Shown here: positions 54,897-64,000 of the stretch, one piece after another
Position numbering within the stretch: the first letter of the stretch is position 1
How the letters are laid out: every line of letters begins with the position of its first letter
Assembly: GCA_020744425.1 (NCBI GenBank)
Contig: JAGMUV010000013.1
Location: forward strand, 1,364,001-1,428,000
Reading direction: 5' to 3'
Source of the DNA: Dactylonectria macrodidyma
Lineage: Eukaryota > Ascomycota > Sordariomycetes > Hypocreales > Nectriaceae
Length of the DNA stretch: 64,000 bases
Translations under genes and position numbers: made by a program
The notes under the pieces: generated by a model
The model's database searches: none
What the model saw: only the letters and a program-made list of their open reading frames with translations
Told to the model about the DNA's origin: nothing

Positions 54897-56812
54897 ATGG
54901 CGGACACACTCGACTATGTTCAGATCTGCGAGAGCTGTCCCTCTGGCGATGGCTGGGGCCCTCCTATCACCACCGAGACCACCCTGAACGGTGTTCCCTA
55001 TGCACCCTTCTCCAAGGGCGACAAGTTGGGCCGCATGGCTGACTGGACCACCGAGGGCAAGGACCGCGATGGACGAGGTGGCCGCGCGCAGTACAACCGC
55101 AACTTTCGAGGTAGGCTCTTGTGATTTTCTCAGTTCGCTGAATCCGGCGTCCACGTAAATATGATACATGACACACTGACGCTTTGCCCCCACAGATCAG
55201 CAAGTCTACGGTTCCAGCCATGCCATCACCTTCAACGCTCCCCCCGCCGAGGACGAATCCAGCTTCTCCGTCGTCAGCAACACCCGAGACTCAACCAAGT
55301 CCCGTTTCGGACGTGGTGCAGTCTTCACCCGCGGCCGCGGTCAGCGTGGTGCTGCCGCCAATGCCCGCGGTGGCCGACAGGCCCTCCAGAGGACCGAGAA
55401 CCAACCCCGTGGCGGCCGACAGGGCGGTTACGGAGGCTACGACCGAGGCGGTCGCAACCAAGCGGGAGGCCGTGGTGGCCGTCGCTTCGGCTGGAAGGAC
55501 TACGACAAGCCTGCTCGCAACCGTGATGCTAGCGTCAACATCAAGGCCGACTGGAAGCTGCTGGAGGAGATTGACTTCAACCGCCTGGCCAAGCTGAACC
55601 TCGATACTGATGAGGGTGAGGATCTGGACGACTACGGTTTCCTCCACTACTACGACCGCTCCTATGACAAGCAATCTGTTAAGGGAACCGAGAAGAAGCT
55701 CACCCCTATCGACCGTGCCGCCTACAACGTCACCACCTCTTCCGATCCCGTCATCCAGGAGCTCGCCGAGAAGGATGAGGCAACCATCTTCGCCACCGAC
55801 AGCATTCTCTCCATGCTCATGTGCTCACCCCGCTCAGTCTACCCTTGGGATATTGTCATTTCGCGACAGGGTAACAAGATCTTCCTGGACAAGCGTGAGA
55901 ACGCTGCGCTTGACATGGTGACTGTTAACGAGAACGCTGCCGATGCCCCTCTCGATGCCGCCGACGGCAGCAAGGACACCATCAACCAGCCCACCGCCCT
56001 GGCTGAGGAGGCTACCTACATCAACCATAACTTTGCCAACCAGGTTGTCACCGAGAACGAGTCATCCAAGGTGCAGATGGCCCACGCCAACCCCTTTTAC
56101 AACTCATCCGAGGACACCGACCCTCCCGCCAGCAAGGCCTACAAGTACCGACGTTTCGATCTTTCGACCAACGACGAGGAGCCTGTGTACCTGATTGTGC
56201 GAACCGAGGTCGACGCCGTGCAAAAGAACGGCATCAGTGGCGAGGACCAGCACATGACCATCAAGGCGCTCAACGAGTTCGACAGCAAGGCTCAGGGCAG
56301 TGGTGGCGCCCTTGACTGGCGAAGCAAGCTCGTCACCCAGCGTGGTGCCGTCGTTGCTACCGAGATGAAGAACAACAGCTGCAAGCTGGCCCGATGGACC
56401 GTCCAGAGCATTCTGGCCAAGGCCGATGTGATGAAGCTTGGGTATGTCTATTCTAACGACACATGAATACATGTGAAACTAACACCCCCCCTCTAGTTTC
56501 GTCTCACGTTTGAACCCCCGCTCCAATGACAAGCACGTCGTCTTGGGAGTTGTTGGCTGGAAGCCCCGCGACTTTGCCAACCAGATGAACCTGTCACTGT
56601 CAAACGGTTGGGGTATCGTCCGTACCATCGCCGACATGTGCTTGAAGAACTCCGAGGACGAGAGCAAGTTCGTCCTCGTCAAGGACCCCAACAAGTCCAT
56701 CCTCCGCCTGTACGAGGTGCCTACCGGCAGCTTCGACCAGGAGGAGGAGGAGGAGGAGGAGGAGGAGGAGGAGGAAGAGGCCCCTCAGGGCGAAGAGGGC
56801 GCGGACCAGTAG
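54897..56812 (+). CDS. eukaryotic translation initiation factor 3 subunit D
   Basis: Three exons, 54897-55110, 55196-56441 and 56497-56812, joined in frame (donors GTAGGC and GTATGT; acceptors ACAG and CTAG), give 591 residues. Family blocks include [18 protein letters not shown] opening residues, WGPP, the RG-rich linker [60 protein letters not shown] of the cap-binding-like core, [20 protein letters not shown], and [20 protein letters not shown] across intron 2. The C-terminus is an acidic tail encoded by a GAG microsatellite. eIF3d (S. pombe Moe1) is a peripheral subunit of eIF3 that can bind the mRNA cap and contacts eIF3e. The yeast S. cerevisiae lacks it, filamentous fungi keep it. The ATG at 54897 matches the usual N-terminus. 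Confidence 0.95.
56741..56778 (+). repeat. (GAG)n microsatellite coding for poly-Glu in eIF3d
   Basis: About twelve GAG/GAA codons in a row near the 3' end of eIF3d give an acidic tail. Length variation between strains would change the Glu run without shifting the frame. Confidence 0.85.
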
Positions 56813-57413
56813 ATTTTTGGTGGAGTTCTCACGATTAGGTTATGGGAGGGGCACAGGCAGGGAAAAGATTGCAGGTAGAAAGAGAACTTATCGAGCAGTC
56901 CTCATGTTCTAATGACTTGAAACGGTGGATGCGGTCTTTTATGAAGAAGTCTGTACATTTCTGGCTAAGGCTGGAGCAGCCGGGTACGAAAAGAATACGT
57001 GATTGTTAATGTTTTCATTGCGCGTTGACGATAGTGATGTAATACTATTGCTGGTTTTGCACCGCTTGGTCATTGGGGTCCGATGACTGATGTGCTACGG
57101 CAATTCAGAAGATGGTTGCTTTCAATGGCGGAATACAATAGGTGGTAGTCTTGGCTGCTTGCCACCTTTGTTCAAATCAGTGTCGCAACGTGCGTTCCGG
57201 ACAACCCCCTGAATCAGAGTACAGGAAGCCAATCCAAGGAGTACGATGGATGAATTTGTGTTTACCCTTTCTTATTCTAGTCACAATGCAATTCTCCGTT
57301 GTCACTATCAGTTAATTCACTTGATGGGCAATATAGTATTCAACGTGACGGGTCTATGACGTTTGGTTCTATAGTACATGGCAAATAATTCGACCGAAAC
57401 ATGCTGCTGTGTA
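56813..57413. other. convergent 3' region between eIF3d and the Cys-rich/AT-hook gene
   Basis: 601 bases between two stop codons; relatively A+T-rich, as expected for 3' untranslated regions. No gene, RNA or repeat was seen. Confidence 0.5.
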
Positions 57414-59302
57414 TCAAACTCGTGCATTGTACTCCGCTCGCACCGGCCTCATGAGGCCTTCCCTGCACAGGTACGCCTCCATGTCCGAAGTCCACTGGCG
57501 TGCGGCGTTCTGCCTCTCGAGGCGAAGTAGGATGGCAGCGTGATATGTTGCGCCCAGTAAGTGGCGGAAGACGTCGCCGGTGTGATCGGGACCGTTGGAG
57601 ACTTCGCGGAGCAGGCTGTTGGGCGCGCCGCGACGAGTCCAGGCGCGGGCGACCTCGTGGCTGAGACACTGGTCGAGGGGCCAAGCTGGGACATCGCTGT
57701 GGCTGGCGAGGGCGTCGGCTTCGAGCTGGCGGGCTAGGCGAGGGATGAGCGGCTCTAGGGGCGCGAGTTGAGGGTATTCCCGCTTTGGTTCTGGAGGTGC
57801 GACTTGCAGATACTCCCGCTTCGGCTGCAGAGGAGCAAGATGATTGTGAAGCGGGTCAGCCTGGCGGTCGAGGTCTCGGATGGGAGGGAGAGTGTATGCG
57901 TTTCTCGGTGGCGGTTGGAGACGGCGAGAGCTGGAGGGATCGCAAGACCAGGACACCACGGGGGGTGTTTGTGGCTCAACGGAATACATTGGGGGTGGTC
58001 TATGTTGCTGCGGATGTAGCATTGGGAGATGATAGGTGTATGTGGGTTGGCTTCTCCTCTGCGTATCTGCCCCGAGAGCTTCCTGGTGGTCAAACACACA
58101 CTTGCTTGGTGGACCCGAGCGAGGAGAACGGGCAGCGTAAGGGTGATGACGGAAACTCTTCTCGTGATGGGTTGAGTACCCATGATGAGTTGTATATCCT
58201 TGATGGGCTCCATGACCCCGCCCATCCTGCTCCTCCATCTGCTGGTGAGAGCTTGATTGAGGCCCAAGGGGTCGCTGAAGCTTGGCCGCGAGAGATGTGG
58301 GTGGTGGCATGAGCCGAGCAGATGGAATTTGGGGCAACGGAGGGCCGCGTCGAAGTTCTATGGGAGGGTTTGCGTGCGAAGGTTGATGGGGTGGCAGCCG
58401 TCGTGGTCCTAGCGAGTCCTGCTGAGGTTGATAGCGAGCTTGGGCCTGGCTTGGTGTTAGTGAAATGAATACTTAGTGAGTATAGAAGGATGGGGGTGTC
58501 GAGTGGATTGAGGAATACTTGCCTCCTGAGTTGGCACGGTGTAAGTCGGCATCAGCGGTGCACCACTGTTCTCCTGTGTGGTGACAGGCACATACATGGG
58601 AGGATATCCAGGAACAGGGCCAACCTGGGTTTCTTGCCCCGGCACATGATATGCATCTCCCATGATCTCGTCATGGCTGGTGATGGTTGTAGATGGACTG
58701 GTATCAGCAGCGGCAGTGGCAGTGGCAGCGGCAAGGGCAGCCTCGGCAGCTTCGGCAGCAGCTTCGACGGCGGCAGCTCGCGAGGCCACCGTCTTCTTCG
58801 GCCTCCCGCCCCGGCCTCTGGCCCGTACCCCTCCGCGGCCCCGAGCGCCGGCCCTGGCTCTGGCCCTCCCCGTCTTCCCACCCCGCTTCGGCTTGTTCGG
58901 ACCGTCCCAATCGACCGAGTCGCCGTCGAGGAAGTGCCGGCTGTCGTCGTCTAGGATCCCGCTGTCGAAGCATCCCTTGCAGATTGAGAGCTGGCACTCG
59001 ACGCACTTCTGGAGGTTGTTGCGGTTGCGCAGGTCGCAGAAGTCGCACTTGGCCATGTTGACGCTGGACCCCTCCCAGCCTGTGTGCGGAGGGCGAGTCG
59101 GTGCTGCTAGCGGTGGGAGAGGTGTTCGGCTCTTGACATCGCGGGTTGCTTCTTGGGGAACTTGGGAGTGTTTTTGTTGGGAGGGTTGCGATCCTTCAGA
59201 AGGTGCATTTGCTTCCGACTCTGAAGATGCCTTGGGTTCAAAAAGCACCGTCCACTCGGGAGGCGTCTCGGAGCGGCCAGCATCTCTTTGTTGGCTCCCC
59301 AT
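57414..59302 (-). CDS. Cys-cluster and AT-hook protein of unknown function
   Basis: I join two exons, 59302-58523 and 58445-57414, in phase 0 across a 77-nt intron with a GC donor (GAG|GCAAGT) and acceptor GCCAG after a CTAAC branch site. The product has 603 residues. Six cysteines at 86, 89, 100, 103, 108 and 111 form a C-x2-C-x10-C-x2-C-x4-C-x2-C cluster, likely zinc-binding (CDFCDLRNRNNLQKCVECQ). An RG-rich basic stretch at ~138-170 contains the AT-hook core GRGGRPKK and is followed by an Ala-rich helix. Exon 2 is Pro-, His- and Gln-rich and ends in a folded-looking ~110-residue C-terminal domain (PLDQCLSHEVARAWTRRGAP; FRHLLGATYHAAILLRLERQ). A nuclear chromatin or DNA-binding role is plausible inference only. 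The ATG at 59302 is the first real ATG of the frame; an upstream GTG is ignored. I know no named member. Confidence 0.7.
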
Positions 59303-61863
59303 AGTTCGGTACTTTCGGTGTAGGAGAGATGGTCCAGCAAGCCGCCAGAGCGTCAAGTACAGAGCAATATATAAAGGAGAAAATGGCGTGAATGTTATGA
59401 GACGCGGAAGGAAACTGAAGCTAGTTGCAGAAAGAAGAGGCGTGGTGTTTGGCGTCTCGCAACCTCGTTTTATGGGCGAAACTAGGCAAGGGAAACAGAC
59501 ATCCAGTCCAAACGGCGGTGCATGATGCAGAGACGTTTGGGAGACGGAATCACTGTTTGAAGATAAACTACACAGGGCTGAGAACCGCAAAACAATAGCC
59601 ACCAGGCGATGGAAAGGTCCATGATTCAGTGCCGCGGCCCTGGTTAGGGCGCGGGATGATTATCTTTAGGATAAGAGGTTGGAAACGAGATGTGATTGGA
59701 TTGCCGTAGGTAAAAGGATGAGACAAATCACCGAAGGATGCGGATGGATTCATAGATGGGATGATCAAAAGAGACGGAACGAAGAAACACATGTCCCGTG
59801 TTAGTTATGTTGCGCATTGGTGGATTCACAGTGTCCGCAACTCGTCATGTCCAGATTGGGACTTGGCAAGCTGTGAGAGTGTGACAAGCTGGCGGCTTTG
59901 CAAATGTCCCAAGTTTATCAAACGCCAAAATATGGGTGCAATCAGATATGAGTGGGCATGGTTCCGTTGCCATTTTCTGCAATGAAGGTTGCGTGTTGAC
60001 TGAGCAAACGAGACTAACTAGCCCTCTGATGAGTTTCATCTCATAGCATACACCGAGACGATTCGAAAATATGTGGTTGGCGTTGCAAGTTTGTTGAGTA
60101 TCGAGGGACAACGCTCATTGGTCACTCAGCACCAAGCATCTGAGTTGCGAGTCTCGGTCTTATTTATGGCGAATAGGCAGTCAGAGAATCAACGCCAAGC
60201 CACAGGGCATGGGAGCTATTCATACCTGTTACCGAAAACTCCAATTAGGTAACTACTCTAATAGTGTATCACCAATCATGGGTATGCCAAAAAAAAAAAA
60301 AAAAACCCCCGAGTTTGATCTTTACGTATCAACAAGACAATGGCGAAGTGAGATATTGCCCAACAATGGGGGAGCATCGAAGAAAGACAAGTGAACTTGA
60401 TCCGCGCTAGGACGGCTACGGAACACCAAAAATACATTCCCACCAGTCACCCCTATGACAAGCCCCCCTGGCTACGCGTGCCAGACAAAGTGGAGAGCTC
60501 CGAACTTCTTTGCGGCTTCGCCAAAAAAAGAGTCCCGAAACAATTGTGAGTGGCACCCGGTAAAAACGGCACGGCCAGCGCGGGCCCTTGGCATGACGAC
60601 GAACTTGGTTCTTCCCGATGGCGAAGTTGACGTGTCGACAGCCACACTAGGTGGATATTTGGGGCATCGCCTTCTCGGGATCTGGGTCATGGGAATACCC
60701 ACGTACGTAAGTTACGTGTGATTGGGAATATTCGGTACCAGTGAGCCGAGCCAGGTGTAGATGGAGGTCTTGACTTCCTAGATGGTTGTTTCGTAAGGCT
60801 GTTGGTGAAGGCAGAACATGACGGCTTGGCATCGCCTGTCAGCCACATCCTCCCCAAGATCAGCAGCCAACCATCCGCCCACCTGGTCGAAAAGCCGACG
60901 ACAGATCGCTTGCGCACGCCAGATGTGGCTTGGCCCATCGAGTTCACCAAGTATGATGGATGGACATGGCACAGCATTTGCTACTGGATGGATGGCCCGA
61001 CGGCATATGAGGTGGCTGGAGCTCAGCCCTGGAAACCGGGGATGGCGATGGCACTCAGCATGGGTACGTGTGTCGGTACAGCGCTGGACATGGGTTATTC
61101 GTACTTTTTTTTGTTTTTGTCCATTCTAGTGGAGCTATGACGATATTCGCTAGATCCCGAGTACCAAAGTCGGGTAGCTAACGCAGTGAAGGGAACTAAA
61201 CTAAAACACACAGCAGAGAACAAGTAAGTTACCGCCCCAAGGCTTTTATTCTTTGGCTTCAAGCCGTGCGGTGATGGGTTTGGTTGAGTGGGTTTTCAAA
61301 AAAGGTGTTCGCGCGCGTTGGATGCGTCAAAGTCGCATCACAGTTTGCAGGACGCAGGAACCCTGCATGAGATGAGGGTAGGTACATGTAGCAGCCACTT
61401 TCCACCGCCTGCGAAACCTGGGAGTCGCCCTGTAACCTCCACTGGAACGAACCAGCGCTAGGTAAGGTAGGCGGCCTCGAGCCCCACTGATCCCCGACTT
61501 TGACGGTGACCCCGAGCCTGACGCATCTTTCTCGAGTGCTGGATCGACCTACTGCTGGACCCTACGCAGGTACCCAAAAAAAAAAATCAATCACAGCAAA
61601 CCTGAACCTGGGCGCTGGACGCTGGCTGCTGGCTTTTTGACCTCGTGCCTCCGCCGCCATCCCCAGCTGGTTCTCGTCTCATCTCATCCCCATCCCAGAA
61701 CAGAGCTATCCGCAACTCTCTCTCTTTCTCTTCCTCTTCAACTCCCCTCTTCCCATTTAATCCCCTTTCTCCACCCTTCTTCTCTCACATACCTATCTTC
61801 TCCCCCCTCCTCACCTTCACCTTGACGACGTCACCATCGCGAACCCGCTCTCTAGTATCAGCC
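59303..61863. other. 2.6 kb divergent region between the AT-hook and CYSTM genes
   Basis: No gene could be supported. An A17 run lies at 60289-60305. A short frame at 60802-61140 has no family resemblance. The last ~200 bases are pyrimidine-rich and are probably the CYSTM promoter and leader. Confidence 0.5.
60289..60305. repeat. poly-A run (17)
   Basis: Seventeen consecutive A residues on the plus strand, followed by five C. It could be an old retro-insertion tail, but no adjacent element or target-site duplication was seen. Confidence 0.8.
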
Positions 61864-62523
61864 ATGTCCAACCAAGACTACTACAATAACCAGGGAGGAG
61901 GCTATCCCCAGCACCCACAAGCTGTAAGCAAATATCTAACAACAACAACAACCACCACCTCCATTTGCGGCTCCAGCACCCATTGCCACCTCCAACATTC
62001 ATTGCGCCTCCGCTCATCCCACGCTCCACTACCCGATTCCCAATCGTGATGCCATGCTCGACGACAACATCACAGCACATCACAGCACATCACAGCACAA
62101 CCTAGCTAACCTCTTCTTTCTTACTACCAGTCCTACGGCCCTCCTCAAGGCCAGTACGGCCCTCCCCAAGGCCAATACGGTCCTCCCCAGGGCCAGTACG
62201 GTCCCCCCCAAGGCCAGCACTACGGCCCCCCGCCCCCCATGCAGTACCAACAGGCGCCCCCGCAACAGCATCAGCAGCAGAGCAAGGGCGGCGGCAACTG
62301 CCTCACGGCCTGTCTCGCCGCCCTCTGCTGTTGTTGCGTCTGTGAAGAAGGATGCGAATGCTGGTGAGTCTCTCCTGCTGCCCCGTGACATTTCCCGTTT
62401 GCTGCCACGCAATTCTCTGCCGCGCGCAACGTTGGCGCAAGCCCAGCTCCACGCATCCTCATTTCCGCGCCGCCTTTTTGCTGACACCGCTCTAGTTTCG
62501 AATGCTGCGAGTGCTTGTGCTGA
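61864..62523 (+). CDS. small CYSTM-type cysteine-rich tail-anchored protein
   Basis: Three exons, 61864-61923, 62131-62363 and 62496-62523, give 106 residues (donors GTAAGC and GTGAGT; acceptors CCAG and CTAG, all in frame). The N-terminus MSNQDYYNNQGGGYPQHPQA is followed by four tandem YGPPQGQ heptads, a Pro/Gln-rich linker, and the C-terminal cysteine module GGGNCLTACLAALCCCCVCE ending in a short Cys/Glu tail. This is the CYSTM (cysteine-rich transmembrane) pattern, found in small stress-linked proteins that attach to membranes through the Cys-rich helix, often palmitoylated. The last nine codons are in a 28-nt terminal exon that would be missed by simple ORF calling. The specific function is unknown. 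Confidence 0.88.
62069..62098 (+). repeat. 10-bp tandem repeat ATCACAGCAC, 3 perfect units, inside an intron
   Basis: Three perfect head-to-tail copies within intron 1 of the CYSTM gene, shortly before the branch-site region and acceptor. Confidence 0.85.
62149..62232 (+). repeat. 21-bp coding repeat for YGPPQGQ heptads
   Basis: Four near-identical 21-nt units in exon 2 of the CYSTM gene encode YGPPQGQ repeats; synonymous third positions differ between units, which suggests selection on the peptide. Boundaries are approximate. Confidence 0.75.
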
Positions 62524-63127
62524 GGTGACCTCGCTTAATACACGACCGTCCCGACGCTGACGGACGATACCCGACTGCCGTGACGAAATGATGGCTTCTT
62601 TCGACGCAGGTGCCGGAGAAAACGATACTGTTTTGAATACTGCCTGCATCCTGGTTTTTGCGACATGTGGATCGGCGCTGATGGAGGAGAATCACGTGGA
62701 TAGGAGGATCAGCGGGAACCGGAACACGGCAGATGGAATACGGGAGATGAGACATGCGAGAGCCCCTGGTAATGTGTGCTGCGTGTCGTTGGAAATACGT
62801 ATTGATGAGGCAAGTCCGCCTCCACAGCCGCTAGGAGGGCTCAGTGGGCTTGTCCAGTTCAGTTCCCTTTAATTGTCTTCTATATCCAGCTCAAAGAGTC
62901 CAATGCCCTTTCTCGACTTCATTTATTCTTGGCTTACGGGATGTCGCTCGTAAAGTGGGCATCTTGGGGGGTTTCTCACTTTGAATATCTAGGGGACGTT
63001 GAGGTTGTCGCATAGGAATTGATTGCTTGCTTTTCATAACACCATGGCCACAGACCTGTTCTTTTCACCTTCTCCGTGCTGTGACCTCAACTTATCCGCC
63101 TCATACAGAAAGCCAGGGACCGTCTTC
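62524..63127. other. convergent 3' region between CYSTM and ABP1
   Basis: 604 bases between two stop codons, without a supported gene. A short frame at 62588-62872 lacks any recognisable family feature. Confidence 0.5.
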
Positions 63128-64000
63128 TCAAGAGTCAAGCTGCACGTAGTTGGCCGGGAAGAGACCAGAGTTTCCTTGATATGTTCCAAACCACCAATCC
63201 TCATCAGGGAATTCGAGTCCCGAAATCGTCGCGTCCTCGGGGAAGCTCAATTCTGCGCCATATTGTTAGCCTTCGTACCGATTAATAACCTCGTAGATAA
63301 ACGTAGCCACCTACCGTTGTCTTCCGCGGCCTCATAGTCGTAGAGGGCCGTTGCAGTGGGTCCAGCCGCGGCAGCCGGCTCAGGGCTCGGGGCCCGGGGC
63401 TCCGGAACCGGGTCAGCCGCCGGAGGAGGTGGTGGCAACTCGGGTGCCTGAGCCTCGGCTGCTCCATCCTCCACAACCTCCACGTAATTGCTGGGGAAGA
63501 GACCACTCTCACCCTGCGAGTTGGTGCCCATCCACCAATCCTCGTCAACCATTTCAATGTTCGTCACATACTCACCCTCAACTAAGTCGATCTCGTTGCC
63601 CTCGGCCTTCTCGTAGTCGTACTGGATCACCGCTCGGTATCCTCCCTCCTGAGCCTGTGCCGGCGCCTGTGCTTGTTGTGCAACAGGCTCCGGCTCCGGC
63701 TCCGGCTCAGATTCCTCAAGCACTTGGTGAGCCACAGCCACAGCGCCCGCCCCGACAGCAACACCCGCAACTGCGGCGCCAGCAGCCCTTGCCGCGTGCG
63801 ACGATTCCTTTTGGTCGGGGAGTTCCTGCTCCTTGGGCACATCGATCTGGTTGGGGGTTAGAGGTGGAGGAGGTCGCTGCTCTGGCAGAGTTGCGACGGG
63901 AGGTTCTGGGCCACGGCTAACGGGAACCGCAATTCGAACAGGAGATTGCTCGCGCACAGGTTCGTATGCGTCATGCTCCTCGGGCTCATTGTCCTGATCC
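63128..64000 (-). CDS. ABP1: actin-binding protein Abp1 / drebrin-like, C-terminal part (cut by window edge)
   Basis: Two exons are visible, the upstream one running off the right edge to 63315 and the last at 63252-63128, joined at phase 1 (donor GTAGGT, acceptor GCAG). The visible part is 269 residues of the C-terminus. It contains a Pro-rich stretch, an Ala-rich helix (AARAAGAAVAGVAVGAGAVA), an acidic EPEPEPEP run and two SH3 domains: YRAVIQYDYEKAEGNEIDLV through SGLFPSNYVEVVE, and TATALYDYEAAEDN through SGLFPANYVQLDS. The intron splits the second SH3. The two-SH3 C-terminus fits fungal Abp1, which bridges Arp2/3 and endocytic adaptors at cortical actin patches; the N-terminal ADF-H domain should lie outside the window. 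Without that part, another two-SH3 protein remains possible. Confidence 0.8.

Noticed and set aside
58662..59525. 287-codon plus-strand frame
   Set aside because: Antisense to exon 1 of the Cys-rich/AT-hook gene, whose Cys cluster and in-phase splice support the minus strand.
63180..63200. tRNA-like T-arm sequence (GGGAATTCGAGTCCC)
   Set aside because: It lies inside the last exon of the Abp1 gene and no acceptor or anticodon arm accompanies it.

Overview
The window looks like a gene-rich, euchromatic stretch of a filamentous ascomycete chromosome. The evidence is short introns (47 to 183 nt) with GTRNGT donors and CTAAC-like branch sites, wide pyrimidine-rich intergenic spaces, and fungus-specific families (DUF3824, SFT2, Rim15, Npr3, drebrin-like Abp1). 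Frequent TACCTACC/TAGGTA words and TACTACGTAGTA palindromes between genes would suit a Sordariomycete, possibly Hypocreales; that placement is inference, since no species marker is present. I saw no tRNA, rRNA, CRISPR array or intact transposon.

Layout, left to right: a Gly/Ala- and RS-rich DUF3824 protein (-); a La-motif RNA-binding protein of the Sro9/Slf1 type (-); the Golgi transport protein SFT2 (-, 4 exons); a long-leader bHLH regulator (+); NPR3 of the GATOR1/SEACIT complex (-, 3 exons); ethanolamine kinase (+, 2 exons); a ~1206-residue multi-zinc-finger protein (+, 5 exons); an MFS transporter of the phosphate:H+ symporter family (-, 2 exons); the PAS/AGC-kinase/receiver protein RIM15 (-, 2 exons); a lysophospholipid acyltransferase (-, 2 exons); a bZIP regulator (+, 5 exons); eIF3 subunit d (+, 3 exons); a Cys-rich/AT-hook protein with a GC-AG intron (-, 2 exons); a small CYSTM protein (+, 3 exons); and, cut by the right edge, an Abp1/drebrin-like protein with two SH3 domains (-). 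Exon joins were worked out by hand from splice signals and frame continuity and are given in each entry.

Several genes belong to nutrient control: NPR3 restrains TORC1, RIM15 is the quiescence kinase downstream of TORC1/PKA, the bHLH protein resembles the retrograde-response class, the transporter belongs to a phosphate family, and two enzymes act in phospholipid synthesis. This may be chance. I found no new defence or mobile system. The less expected signals are a ~10-fold Gly/Ala-helix repeat inside the DUF3824 protein, a receiver domain in RIM15 with Glu at the phospho-acceptor position, a 70-residue loop in the bHLH protein, a GC-AG intron, and many short tandem arrays of 7, 8 or 10 bp, mostly non-coding and several upstream of start codons.
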